A DNA stretch of 64,000 nucleotides, taken from contig OY804580.1 in assembly GCA_963680875.1 (NCBI GenBank), positions 114,641,534 through 114,705,533 on the forward strand. The letters run 5' to 3'. Each line of letters starts with the position of its first letter. The stretch's first letter is position 1. Source of the stretch: Bathymodiolus brooksi (Eukaryota > Mollusca > Bivalvia > Mytilida > Modiolidae). A model generated the notes under the pieces. It worked only from the letters and a program-made list of their open reading frames with translations. It had not been told where the DNA came from and did no database searches. The translations under genes were made by a program, and so were the position numbers. Of this stretch, positions 1 through 45,500 are shown piece by piece.

Positions 1-419
1 ATAAATATTGCCACGTGATAAAGAGGTTTTGTCAAGGCTATTATAAACCAATAGTACAAATAAAAACAAAGGACTAATGTCTGAGTGACTATACAATACC
101 AGCAGTGACACCGCTAATGTCTAGTGGAATTTAACAAGTTATTGGTTTTTTTTTCCAACTTCGCAATTCTGGTATATGTTCCTTCCCGTTTAGACAACGT
201 TGTTCTGTAGCTGAAGTCAACATATTGTTTTGTTTACTACTTCGTATAATTAAATATACCGTCCCGGACAACGTTGTTCTTTAACTGTGACATGGTGAAC
301 ATATGCTGTTCAAATAGTGTATTTATGGAATAGTGACCTATAACAGCTTAATATAATTACATTTCAAGGCCGTGGAGTATTGTTACATTGTTGTTAACTT
401 AAATAAATTGAATTGAAAA
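1..419 (+). promoter_or_regulatory. 5' flank and probable 5' UTR of the SLC13-like gene
   Basis: No gene is visible here. The 14-mer GACAACGTTGTTCT occurs twice (193-206 and 267-280), and each copy contains the perfect 10-bp palindrome ACAACGTTGT. The surrounding sequence also aligns loosely at a 74-bp offset, so this may be an old tandem duplication. Its position 140-227 bp before the ATG would suit a factor-binding site, but that is inference. I see no convincing TATA box at a fixed distance from a start site. Confidence 0.3.
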
Positions 420-32432
<32,013 letters not shown>

Positions 32433-32531
32433 AAAATTGATTGATTTACTATCCCTTTTGTGTTCCACTGAACAGAGGAATCAGTATTTATTAAATCTGT
32501 CCGTTTATTTCATCTGCAAATTACTGAAATA

Positions 32532-32710
32532 CAGTCAAACCTGTATTAAGATGTCACATTTGGGACAAAGAAAAGGTGGTCTTTAAAGACAGGTGACCTC
32601 TTCAAACAGATTCAATTCATATGAATTTTTCTAAGACAGAACAAGAAAAATGTGACATTTTAATACAGTTGACTGCTTAGCAGAGGTGACCACATTAACA
32701 CGTTTGACTG
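32532..32710. mobile_element. Pogo/Tigger-like MITE
   Basis: The ends are CAGTCAAACCTGTATTA and AACACGTTTGACTG (inverted), with TA on each side (32530-31 and 32711-12). It lies 100 bp after the SLC13-like stop, so it may be in the 3' UTR or downstream. Confidence 0.82.
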
Positions 32711-33354
32711 TAGTAGGGAAATGGTGATATATATAACATCAGTTACATGTACATTCCAATAGAATATGGTGATCAGATGTGTTTACATAAGATATATAAA
32801 GCATTGATTAAATTGCAATTTGTTTAATCTACATTGATTTAATTGGTGGTATTTCAACGATCATGATATTTGGAAATGGGTCGAAACATAGATAGTAATC
32901 GTCTAGTTATAAAAAGAGGTGTTTATAAATATTATGTGATTCAAACAATTTGAACCAGAATCTGGTACCCTATTTATCGGAGTCATCAAAGACGGCGAAC
33001 AAACCAAGAATAACAACATTCTTTTCCACCATTTTTGTGCATAAGAAAATAACAATTCATAAACATTTCTATTTCTTATATAAATTCCAGCACATTTTTC
33101 GTACATGTAATAGTTTTTCCATAAAACACATTCCATTTGACACCTAAAAAATCACATCATCGAACTGCACAAACAAATGTTCATTCTATACGTGCGTTGC
33201 GAAGGACGTCAGAATGGATGAGAGCTTTTCGATATGATTTCTCTCAAATATTGTCAAAATACACATACAGGTCAGGGATAAATAATTAATATACATGTAC
33301 ATATAAAAAGCCGTATTAGACACACTATTAACAGTAGTAATACCAATTCTGGCT
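32711..33354. other. Downstream of the SLC13-like gene, nothing recognised
   Basis: AT-rich; no poly(A) signal, exon or family that I can support. Confidence 0.5.
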
Positions 33355-33480
33355 ATTATGTTAAGGCCCTTTGGTTTTATTGCTCCCAAATCTTTAAATT
33401 ATTTGGCTTTCCAATTTTTCGGTTTTGAACGTACCAGATAAAGCTTATTTCAGAAACGTGTTGTGTGCACTAAGTTTGAT
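33355..33480 (-). repeat. Family C fragment adjoining the giant array
   Basis: TTGGTTTTATTGCTCCCAAA, TTATTTGGCTTTCCAATTTT, GAACGTACCAGATAAAGCTT, 'ttcagaaacgtgttgtgtgc' and 'taagtttgatatc'. It stops about 30 bp before the first 72-bp unit, whose AATAACC(G/T)TCATC core is in the opposite orientation. Confidence 0.75.
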
Positions 33481-33509
33481 ATCTATGATTTTATTTGTTA
33501 ATGAAGAAG

Positions 33510-36500
33510 TGCTTCTGGAATAACCGTCATCTGGCATGCTCAAAGTCAATTAGTAGATTTTGTTTTACGTTTATATATGTATCTTGTGGAATAACGGTCA
33601 TCTGGCATGCTCAAAGTCAATTAGTAGATTTTGTTTTACGTTTATATATGTACTCTTCTGGAATAACCGTCATCTGGCATGCTCAAAGTCAATTAGTAGG
33701 TTTTGTTTTACGTTTATATATGTACTCTTCTGGAATAACCGTCATCTGGCATGCTCAAAGTCAATTAGTAGGTTTTGTTTTACGTTTATATATGTACTCT
33801 TGTGGAATAACCTTCATCTGTCATGCTCAAAGTCAATTAGTAGGTTTTGTTTTACGTTTATATATGTACTCTTCTGGAATAACCATCATCTGTCATGCTC
33901 AAAGTCAATTAGTAGATTTTGCTTTACGTTTATATATGTACTCTTCTGGAATAACCATCATCTGTCATGCTCAAAGTCAATTAGTAGATTTTGTTTTACG
34001 TTTATATATGTACTCTTCTGGAATAACCATCATCTGTCATGCTCAAAGTCAATTAGTAGATTTTGCTTTACGTTTATATATGTACTCTTCTGGAATAACC
34101 GTCATCTGGCATGCTCAAAGTCAATTAGTAGGTTTTGTTTTACGTTTATATATGTACTCTTCTGGAATAACCTTCATCTGTCATGCTCAAAGTCAATTAG
34201 TAGGTTTTGCTTTACGTTTATATATGTACTCTTCTGGAATAACCTTCATCTGTCATGCTCAAAGTCAATTAGTAGGTTTTGTTTTACGTTTATATATGTA
34301 CTCTTCTGGAATAACCGTCATCTGGCATGCTCAAAGTCAATTAGTAGGTTTTGTTTTACGTTTATATATGTACTCTTCTGGAATAACCGTCATCTGGCAT
34401 GCTCAAAGTCAATTAGTAGATTTTGTTTTACGTTTATATATGTACTCTTCTGGAATAACCTTCATCTGTCATGCTCAAAGTCAATTAGTAGATTTTGCTT
34501 TACGTTTATATATGTACTCTTCTGGAATAACCGTCATCTGGCATGCTCAAAGTCAATTAGTAGATTTTGTTTTACGTTTATATATGTACTCTTCTGGAAT
34601 AACCATCATCTGGCATGCTCAAAGTCAATTAGTAGGTTTTGTTTTACGTTTATATATGTATTCTTCTGAAATAACCGTCATCTGGCATGCTCAAAGTCAA
34701 TTAGTAGGTTTTGTTTTACGTTTATATATGTACTCTTCTGGAATAACCTTCATCTGTCATGCTCAAAGTCAATTAGTAGATTTTGTTTTTCGTTTATATA
34801 TGTACTCTTCTGGAATAACCGTCATCTGGCATGCTCAAAGTCAATTAGTAGGTTTTGTTTTACGTTTATATAAGTACTCTTCTGGAATAACCGTCATCTG
34901 GCATGCTCAAAGTCAATTAGTAGATTTGGTTTTACGTTTATATATGTACTCTTCTGGAATAACCTTCATCTGTCATGCTCAAAGTCAATTAGTAGATTTT
35001 GTTTTACGTTTATATATGTACTCTTCTGAAATAACCGTCATCTGGTATGCTCAAAGTCAATTAGTAGATTTTGTTTTACGTTTATATATGTACTCTTCTG
35101 GAATAACCGTCATCTGGCATGCTCAAAGTCAATTAGTAGGTTTTGTTTTACGTTTATATAAGTACTCTTCTGGAATAACCGTCATCTGGCATGCTCAAAG
35201 TCAATTAGTAGATTTTGTTTTACGTTTATATATGTACTCTTCTGGAATAACCTTCATCTGTCATGCTCAAAGTCAATTAGTAGATTTTGCTTTACGTTTA
35301 TATATGTACTCTTCTGGAATAACCGTCATCTGGAATGCTCAAAGTCAATTAGTAGGTTTTGTTTTACGTTTATATATGTACTCTTCTGGAATAACCTTCA
35401 TCTGTCATGCTCAAAGTCAATTAGTAGGTTTTGTTTTACGTTTATATATGAATAACCTTCATCTGTCATGCTCAAAGTCAATTAGTAGATTTTGTTTTAT
35501 GTTTATATATGTACTCTTCTGGAATGACCTTCATCTGTCATGCTCAAAGTCAATTAGTAGGTTTTGTTTTACGTTTATATATGTACTCTTCAGGAATAAC
35601 CGTCATCTGGCATGCTCAAAGTCAATTAGTAGGTTTTGCTTTACGTTTATATATGTATCCTTCTGAAATAACCGTCATCTGGCATGCTCAAAGTCAATTA
35701 GTAGGTTTTGTTTTACGTTTATATATTTACATTTCTGGAATAACCGTCATCTGGCATGCTCAAAGTCAATTAGTAGGTTTTGTTTTACGTTTATATATGT
35801 ACTCCTCTGGAATAACCGTCATCTGGCATGCTCAAAGTCAATTAGTAGATTTTGTTTTACGTTTATATATGTATCTTGTGGAATAACCGTCATCTGGCAT
35901 GCTCAAAGTCAATTAGTAGATTTTGTTTTACGCTTATATATGTACTCTTCTGGAATAACCGTCATCTGGCATGCTCAAAGTCAATTAGTAGGTTTTATTT
36001 TACGTTTATATAAGTACTCTTCTGGAATAACCGTCATCTGGCATGCTCAAAGTCAATTAGTAGATTTTGTTTTACGTTTATATATGTACTCTTCTGGAAT
36101 AACCTTCATCTGTCATGCTCAAAGTCAATTAGTAGATTTTGCTTTACGTTTATATATGTACTCTTCTGGAATAACCGTCATCTGGCATGCTCAAAGTCAA
36201 TTAGTAGATTTGTTTTACGTTTAAATATGTACTCTTCTGGAATAACCATCATCTGGCATGCTCAAAGTCAATTAGTAAGTTTTGTTTTACGTTTATATAT
36301 GTATTCTTCTGAAATAACCGTCATCTGGCATGCTCAAAGTCAATTAGTAGGTTTTGTTTTACGTTTATATATGTACTCTTCTGGAATAACCGTCATCTGG
36401 CATGCTCAAAGTCAATTAGTAGATTTGTTGTACGTTTATATATGTACTCTTCTGGAATAACCTTCATCTGTCATGCTCAAAGTCAATTAGTAGATTTTGC

Positions 36501-39500
36501 TTTACGTTTATATATGTACTCTTCTGGAATAACCGTCATCTGGAATGCTCAAAGTCAATTAGTAGGTTTTGTTTTACGTTTATATATGTACTCTTCTGGA
36601 ATAACCTTCATCTGTCATGCTCAAAGTCAATTAGTAGGTTTTGTTTTACGTTTATATATGAATAACCTTCATCTGTCATGCTCAAAGTCAATTAGTAGAT
36701 TTTGTTTTATGTTTATATATGTACTCTTCTGGAATGACCTTCATCTGTCATGCTCAAAGTCAATTAGTAGGTTTTGTTTTACGTTTATATATGTACTCTT
36801 CAGGAATAACCGTCATCTGGCATGCTCAAAGTCAATTAGTAGGTTTTGCTTTACGTTTATATATGTATCCTTCTGAAATAACCGTCATCTGGCATGCTCA
36901 AAGTCAATTAGTAGGTTTTGTTTTACGTTTATATATTTACATTTCTGGAATAACCGTCATCTGGCATGCTCAAAGTCAATTAGTAGGTTTTGTTTTACGT
37001 TTATATATGTACTCCTCTGGAATAACCGTCATCTGGCATGCTCAAAGTCAATTAGTAGATTTTGTTTTACGTTTATATATGTATCTTGTGGAATAACCGT
37101 CATCTGGCATGCTCAAAGTCAATTAGTAGATTTTGTTTTACGCTTATATATGTACTCTTCTGGAATAACCGTCATCTGGCATGCTCAAAGTCAATTAGTA
37201 GGTTTTATTTTACGTTTATATAAGTACTCTTCTGGAATAACCGTCATCTGGCATGCTCAAAGTCAATTAGTAGATTTTGTTTTACGTTTATATATGTACT
37301 CTTCTGGAATAACCTTCATCTGTCATGCTCAAAGTCAATTAGTAGATTTTGCTTTACGTTTATATATGTACTCTTCTGGAATAACCGTCATCTGGCATGC
37401 TCAAAGTCAATTAGTAGATTTGTTTTACGTTTAAATATGTACTCTTCTGGAATAACCATCATCTGGCATGCTCAAAGTCAATTAGTAAGTTTTGTTTTAC
37501 GTTTATATATGTATTCTTCTGAAATAACCGTCATCTGGCATGCTCAAAGTCAATTAGTAGGTTTTGTTTTACGTTTATATATGTACTCTTCTGGAATAAC
37601 CGTCATCTGGCATGCTCAAAGTCAATTAGTAGATTTGTTGTACGTTTATATATGTACTCTTCTGGAATAACCTTCATCTGTCATGCTCAAAGTCAATTAG
37701 TAGATTTTGCTTTACGTTTATATATGTACTCTTCTGGAATAACCTTCATCTGTCATGCTCAAAGTCAATTAGTAGTTTTGCTTTACGTTTATATATGTAC
37801 TCTTCTGGAATAACCTTCATCTGTCATGCTCAAAGTCAATTAGTAGGTTTTGCTTTACGTTTATATATGTACTCTTCAGGAATAACCGTCATCTGGCATG
37901 CTCAAAGTCAATTAGTAGATTTTGTTTTACGTTTATATATGTACTTTTCTGGAATAACCGTGACCTGGCATGCTCAAAGTCAATTAGTAGATTTTATTTT
38001 ACGTTTATATATGTATCTTGTGGAATAACCGTCAACTGGCATGCTCAAAGTCAATTAGTAGATTTGTTTTACGTTTATATATGTATTCTTCTGAAATAAC
38101 CGTCATCTGGCATGCTCAAAGTCAATTAGTAGATTTTGTTTTACGTTTATATATGTACTCTTCTGGAATAACCGTCATCTGGCATGGTCAAAGTCAATTA
38201 GTAGGTTTTGTTTTACGTTTATTTATGTACTCTTCTGGAATAACCGTCATCTGGCATGCTCAAAGTCAATTAGTAGATTTTGTTTTACGTTTATATATGT
38301 ACTCTTCTGGAATAACCTTCATCTGTCATGCTCAAAATCAATTAGTAGATTTTGCTTTACGTTTATATATGTACTCTTCTGGAATAACCGTCATCTGGCA
38401 TGCTCAAAGTCAATTAGTAGATTTGTTTTATTTTATATATGTACTCTTCTGGAATAACCTTCATCTGTCATGCTCAAAATCAATTAGTAGATTTTGCTTT
38501 ACGTTTATATATGTACTCTTCTGGAATAACCGTCATCTGGCATGCTCAAAGTCAATTAGTAGGTTTTGTTTTACGTTTATATATGTACTCTTCTGGAATA
38601 ACCTTCATCTGTCATTCTCAAAGTCAATTAGTAGGTTTTGCTTTACGTTTATATATGTACTCTTCTGGAATAACCTTCATCTCTCATGCTCAAAGTCAAT
38701 TAGTAGGTTTTGCTTTACGTTTATATATGTACTCTTCTGGAATAACCTTCATCTGTCATGCTCAAAGTCAATTAGTAGGTTTTGCTTTACGTTTATATAT
38801 GTACTCTTCAGGATTAACCGTCATCTGGCATGCTCAAAGTCAATTAGTAGATTTTGTTTTACGTTTATATATGTACTTTTCTGGAATAACCGTGATCTGG
38901 CATGCTCAAAGTCAATTAGTAGATTTTATTTTACGTTTATATATGTATCTTGTGGAGTAACCGTCATCTGGCATGCTCAAAGTCAATTAGTAGATTTTGT
39001 TTTACGTTTATATATGTACTCTTCTGGAATAACCGTCATCTGGCATGCTCAAAGTCAATTAGTAGATTTTGTTTTACGTTTATATATGTACTCTTCTGGA
39101 ATAACCTTCATCTGGCATGCTCAAAGTCAATTAGTAGATTTTGTTTTACGTTTATATATGTACTTTTCTAGAATAACCGTGATCTGGCATGCTCAAAGTC
39201 AATTAGTAGATTTTGTTTTACGTTTATATGTGTACTCTTGTGGAATAACCGTCATCTGGCATGCTCAAAGTCAATTAGTAGATTTTGTTTTACGTTTATA
39301 TATGTACTCTTCTGGAATAACCGTCATCTGGCATGCTCAAAGTCAATTAATAGGATTTGTTTTACGTTTATATATGTACTCTTCTGGAATAACCGTCATC
39401 TGGCATGCTCAAAGTCAATTAGTAGATTTTCTTTTACGTTTATATATGTACTCTTCTGGAATAACCGTCATCTGGCATGCTCAAAGTCAATTAGTAGATT

Positions 39501-42500
39501 TTGTTTTACGTTTATATATGTACTCTTCTGGAATAACCGTCATCTGGCATGCTCAAAGTCAATTAGAAGGTTTTGTTTTACGTTTATATGTGTACTCTTG
39601 TGGAATAACCGTCATCTACCATGCTCAAAGTCAATTAGTAGATTTTGTTTTACGTTTATATATGTACTCTTCTGGAATAACCGTCATCTGGCATGCTCAA
39701 AGTCAATTAATAGGATTTGTTTTACGTTTATATATGTACTCTTGTGGAATAACCGTCATCTGGCATGCTCAAAGTCAATTAGTAGGTTTTCTTTTACGTT
39801 TATATATGTACTCTTCTGGAATAACCGTCATCTGGCATGCTCAAAGTCAATTAGTAGATTTGTCTTACGTTTATATATGTACTCTTCTGGAATAACCTTC
39901 ATCTGGCATGCTCAAAGTCAATTAGTAGATTTTGTTTTACGTTTATATATGTACTCTTCTGGATTAACCGTCATCTGGCATGCTCAAAGTCAATTAGTAG
40001 ATTTTGTTTTACGTTTATATATGTACTCTTCTGGAATAACCGTCATCTGGCATGCTCAAAGTCAATTAATAGGATTTGTTTTACGTTTATATATGTACTC
40101 TTCTGGAATAACCGTCATCTGGCATGCTCAAAGTCAATTAGTAGATTTTCTTTTACGTTTATATATGTACTCTTCTGGAATAACCGTCATCTGGCATGCT
40201 CAAAGTCAATTAGTAGATTTTGTTTTACGTTTATATATGTACTCTTCTGGAATAACCGTCATCTGGCATGCTCAAAGTCAATTAGAAGGTTTTGTTTTAC
40301 GTTTATATGTGTACTCTTGTGGAATAACCGTCATCTACCATGCTCAAAGTCAATTAGTAGATTTTGTTTTACGTTTATATATGTACTCTTCTGGAATAAC
40401 CGTCATCTGGCATGCTCAAAGTCAATTAATAGGATTTGTTTTACGTTTATATATGTACTCTTGTGGAATAACCGTCATCTGGCATGCTCAAAGTCAATTA
40501 GTAGGTTTTCTTTTACGTTTATATATGTACTCTTCTGGAATAACCGTCATCTGGCATGCTCAAAGTCAATTAGTAGATTTGTCTTACGTTTATATATGTA
40601 CTCTTCTGGAATAACCTTCATCTGGCATGCTCAAAGTCAATTAGTAGATTTTGTTTTTACGTTTATATATGTACTCTTCTGGAATAACCGTCATCTGGTA
40701 TGCTCAAAGTCAATAAGTAGATTTTGTTTTACGTTTATATGTGTACTCTTCTGGAATAACCGTCATCTGGCATGCTCAAAGTCAATTAGTAGGTTTTCTT
40801 TTACGTTTATATATGTACTCTTGTGGAATAACCGTCATCTGGCATGCTCAAAGTCAATTAGTAGGTTTTCTTTTACGTTTATATATGTACTCTTCTGGAA
40901 TAACCGTCATCTGGCATGCTCAAAGTCAATTAGTAGATTTGTCTTACGTTTATATATGTACTCTTCTGGAATAGCCTTCATCTGGCATGCTCAAAGTCAA
41001 TTAGTAGATTTTGTTTTACGTTTATATATGTACTCTTCTGGATTAACCGTCATCTGGCATGCTCAAAGTCAATTAGTAGATTTTGTTTTACGTTTATATA
41101 TGTACTCTTCTGGAATAACCGTCATCTGGCATGCTCAAAGTCATTTAGTAGGTTTTGTTTTACGTTTATATATGTCCTCTTCTGGAATAACCGTCATCTG
41201 GCATGCTCAAAGTCAATTAGTAGATTTTCTTTTACGTTTATATATGTACTCTTCTGGAATAACCGTCATCTGGCATGCTCAAAGTCAATTAGTAGGTTTT
41301 GTTTTACGTTTATATATGTACTCTTGTGGAATAACCGTCATCTGGCATGCTCAAAGTCAATTAGTAGGTTTTCTTTTACGTTTATATATGTACTCTTCTG
41401 GAATAACCGTCATCTGGCATGCTCAAAGTCAATTAGTAGATTTTCTTTTACGTTTATATATGTACTCTTCTGCAATAACCGTCATCTGGCATGCTCAAAG
41501 TCAATTAGTAGATTTGTTTTACGTTTATATATGTACTCTTGTGGAATAATCGTCATCTGGCATGCTCAAAGTCAATTAGTAGATTTCCTTTTACGTTTAT
41601 ATATGTACTCTTCTGGAATAACCGTCATCTGGTATGCTCAAAGTCAATTAGTAGATTTTGTTTTACGTTTATATATGTACTCTTCTGGAATAACCGTCAT
41701 CTGGCATGCTCAAAGTCAATTAGTAGATTTTCTTTTACGTTTATATATGTACTTTTCTAGAATAACCGTGATCTGGCATGCTCAAAGTCAATTAGTAGAT
41801 TTTGTTTTACGTTTATATATGTATCTTGTGGAATAACCGTCATCTGGCATGCTCAAAGTCAATTAGTAGATTTTATTTTACGTTTATATATGTACTCTTC
41901 TGGAATAAACGTCATCTGGCATGCTCAAAGTCAATTAGAAGGTTTTGTTTTACGTTTATATATGTACTCTTCTGGAATAACCGTCATCTGGCATACTCAA
42001 AGTCAATTAGTAGGTTTTGTTTTACGTTTATATATGTACTCCTCTGGAATAACCGTCATCTGGCATGCTCAAAGTCAATTAGTAGATTTTGTTTTACGTT
42101 TATATATGTATCTTGTGGAATAACCGTCATCTGACATGCTCAAAGTCAATTAGTAGATTTTATTTTACGTTTATATATGTACTCTTCTGGAATAACCGTC
42201 ATCTGGCATGCTCAAAGTCAATTAGAAGGTTTTGTTTTACGTTTATATATGTACTCTTCTGGAATAACCGTCATCTGGCATGCTCAAAGTCAATTAGAAG
42301 GTTTTGTTTTACGTTTATATATGTACTCCTCTGGAATAACCGTCATCTGGCATGCTCAAAGTCAATTAGAAGGTTTTGCTTTACGTTTATATATGTACTC
42401 TTCTGGAATAACCGTCATCTGGCATGCTCAAAGTCAATTAGTAGGTTTTGTTTTACGTTTATATATGTACTCTTCTGGAATAACCGTCATCTGGCATGCT

Positions 42501-45500
42501 CAAAGTCAATTAGTAGATTTTCTTTTACGTTTATATATGTACTCTTCTGGAATAACCGTCATCTGGCATGCTCAAAGTCAATTAGTAGGTTTTGTTTTAC
42601 GTTTATATATGTACTCTTCTGGAATAACCGTCATCTGGCATGCTCAAAGTCAATTAGTAGATTTTCTTTTACGTTTATATATGTACTCTTCTGGAATAAC
42701 CGTCATCTGGTATGCTCAAAGTCAATTAGTAGGTTTTGTTTTACGTTTATATATGTACTCTTCTGGAATAACCGTCATCTGGCATGCTCAAAGTCAATTA
42801 GTAGATTTGTTTTACGTTTATATATGTACTCTTGTGGAATAACCGTCATCTGGCATGCTCAAAGTCAATTAGTAGATTTTGTTTTACATTTATATATGTA
42901 CTCTTCTGGAATAACCGTCATCTGGTATGCTCAAAGTCAATAAGTAGATTTTGTTTTACGTTTATATGTGTACTCTTCTAGAATAACCGTCATCTGGCAT
43001 GCTCAAAGTCAATTAGTAGATTTTCTTTTACGTTTATATATATACTCTTCTGGAAAAACCGTCATCTGGCATGCTCAAAGTCAATTAGTAGGTTTTCTTT
43101 TACGTTTATATATGTACTCTTCTGGAATAACCGTCATCTGGCATGCTCAAAGTCAATTAGTAGATTTTCTTTTACGTTTATATATGTACTCTTCTGGAAT
43201 AACCGTCATCTGGTATGCTCAAAGTCAATTAGTAGGTTTTGTTTTACGTTTATATATGTACTCTTCTGGAATAACCGTCATCTGGCATGCTCAAAGTCAA
43301 TTAGTAGATTTGTTTTACGTTTATATATGTACTCTTGTGGAATAACCGTCATCTGGCATGCTCAAAGTCAATTAGTAGATTTTGTTTTACATTTATATAT
43401 GTACTCTTCTGGAATAACCGTCATCTGGTATGCTCAAAGTCAATAAGTAGATTTTGTTTTACGTTTATATGTGTACTCTTCTAGAATAACCGTCATCTGG
43501 CATGCTCAAAGTCAATTAGTAGATTTTCTTTTACGTTTATATATATACTCTTCTGGAAAAACCGTCATCTGGCATGCTCAAAGTCAATTAGTAGGTTTTC
43601 TTTTACGTTTATATATGTACTCTTCTGGAATAACCGTCATCTGGCATGCTCAAAGTCAATTAGTAGATTTTCTTTTACGTTTATATATGTACTCTTCTGG
43701 AATAACCGTCATCTGGTATGCTCAAAGTCAATTAGTAGGTTTTGTTTTACGTTTATATATGTACTCTTCTGGAATAACCGTCATCTGGCATGCTCAAAGT
43801 CAATTAGTAGATTAGTTTTACGTTTATATATGTACTCTTGTGGAATAACCGTCATCTGGCATGCTCAAAGTCAATTAGTAGATTTTGTTTTACATTTATA
43901 TATGTACTCTTCTGGAATAACCGTCATCTGGTATGCTCAAAGTCAATAAGTAGATTTTGTTTTACGTTTATATGTGTACTCTTCTAGAATAACCGTCATC
44001 TGGCATGCTCAAAGTCAATTAGTAGGTTTTGTTTTACGTTTATATATGTACTCTTCTGGAAAAACCGTCATCTGGCATGCTCAAAGTCAATTAGTAGGTT
44101 TTCTTTTACGTTTATATATGTACTCTTCTGGAATAACCGTCATCTGGCATTCTCAAAGTCAATTAGTAGATTTTGTTTTACGTTTATATATGTACTCTTC
44201 TGGAATAACCGTCATCTGGCATGCTCAAAGTCAATTAGTAGGTTTTGTTTTACGTTTATATATGTACTCCCCTGGAATAACCGTCATCTGGCATGCTCAA
44301 AGTCAATTAGTAGGTTTTCTTTTACGTTTATATGTGTACTCTTCTGGAATAACCGTCATCTGGCATGCTCAAAGTCAATTAGTAGATTTTCTTTTACGTT
44401 TACATATGTACTCTTCTGGAATAACCGTCATCTGGCATGCTCAAAGTAAATTAGTAGATTTTCTTTTACGTTCATATATGTACTCCTCTGGAATAACCGT
44501 CATTTGGCATGCTCAAAGTCAATTAGTAGGTTTTGTTTTACGTTTATATATGTACTCCTCTGGAATAACCATCATCTGGCATGCTCAAGGTCAATTAATA
44601 GGTTTTGTTTTACGTTCATATATGTACTCTTCTGGAATAACCGTCATCTGGCATGCTCAAAGTCAATTAGTAGATTTGCTTTACCTTTATATATGTACTC
44701 TTCTGGAATAACCGTCATCTGGCATGCTCAAAGTCAATTAGTAGATTTTCTTTTACGTTTATATATGTACTCCTCTGGAATAACCGTCATCTGGCATGCT
44801 CAAAGTCAATTAGTAGGTTTTCTTTTACGTTTATATATGTACTCCTCTGGAATAACCGTCATCTGGCATGCTCAAAGTCAATTAGTAGGTTTTCTTTTAC
44901 GTTTATATATGTACTCCTCTGGAATAACCGTCATCTGTCATGCTCAAAGTCAATTAGTAGGTTTTGTTTTACGTTTATATATGTACTCTTCTGGAATAAC
45001 CGTCATCTGGCATGCTCAAGGTCAATTAATAGGTTTTGTTTTACGTTCATATATGTACTCTTCTGGAATAACCGTCATCTGGCATGCTCAAAGTCAATTA
45101 GTAGATTTGCTTTACCTTTATATATGTACTCTTCTGGAATAACCGTCATCTGGCATGCTCAAAGTCAATTAGTAGATTTTCTTTTACGTTTATATATGTA
45201 CTCCTCTGGAATAACCGTCATCTGGCATGCTCAAAGTCAATTAGTAGGTTTTCTTTTACGTTTATATATGTACTCCTCTGGAATAACCGTCATCTGGCAT
45301 GCTCAAAGTCAATTAGTAGGTTTGTTTTACGTTTATATATGTACTTTTCTAGAATAACCGTGATCTGGCATGCTCAAAGTCAATTAGTAGATTTTGTTTT
45401 ACGTTTATATATGTATCTTGTGGAATAACCGTCATCTGGCATGCTCAAAGTCAATTAGTAGATTTTATTTTACGTTTATATATGTACTCTTCTGGAATAA

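Noticed and set aside
33495..41549. Very long open frames (up to 723 codons) in the 16-kb region
   Set aside because: They are the 72-bp satellite read in frame; unit length is a multiple of three and frames end at random single-base deletions, with two frames open at once.
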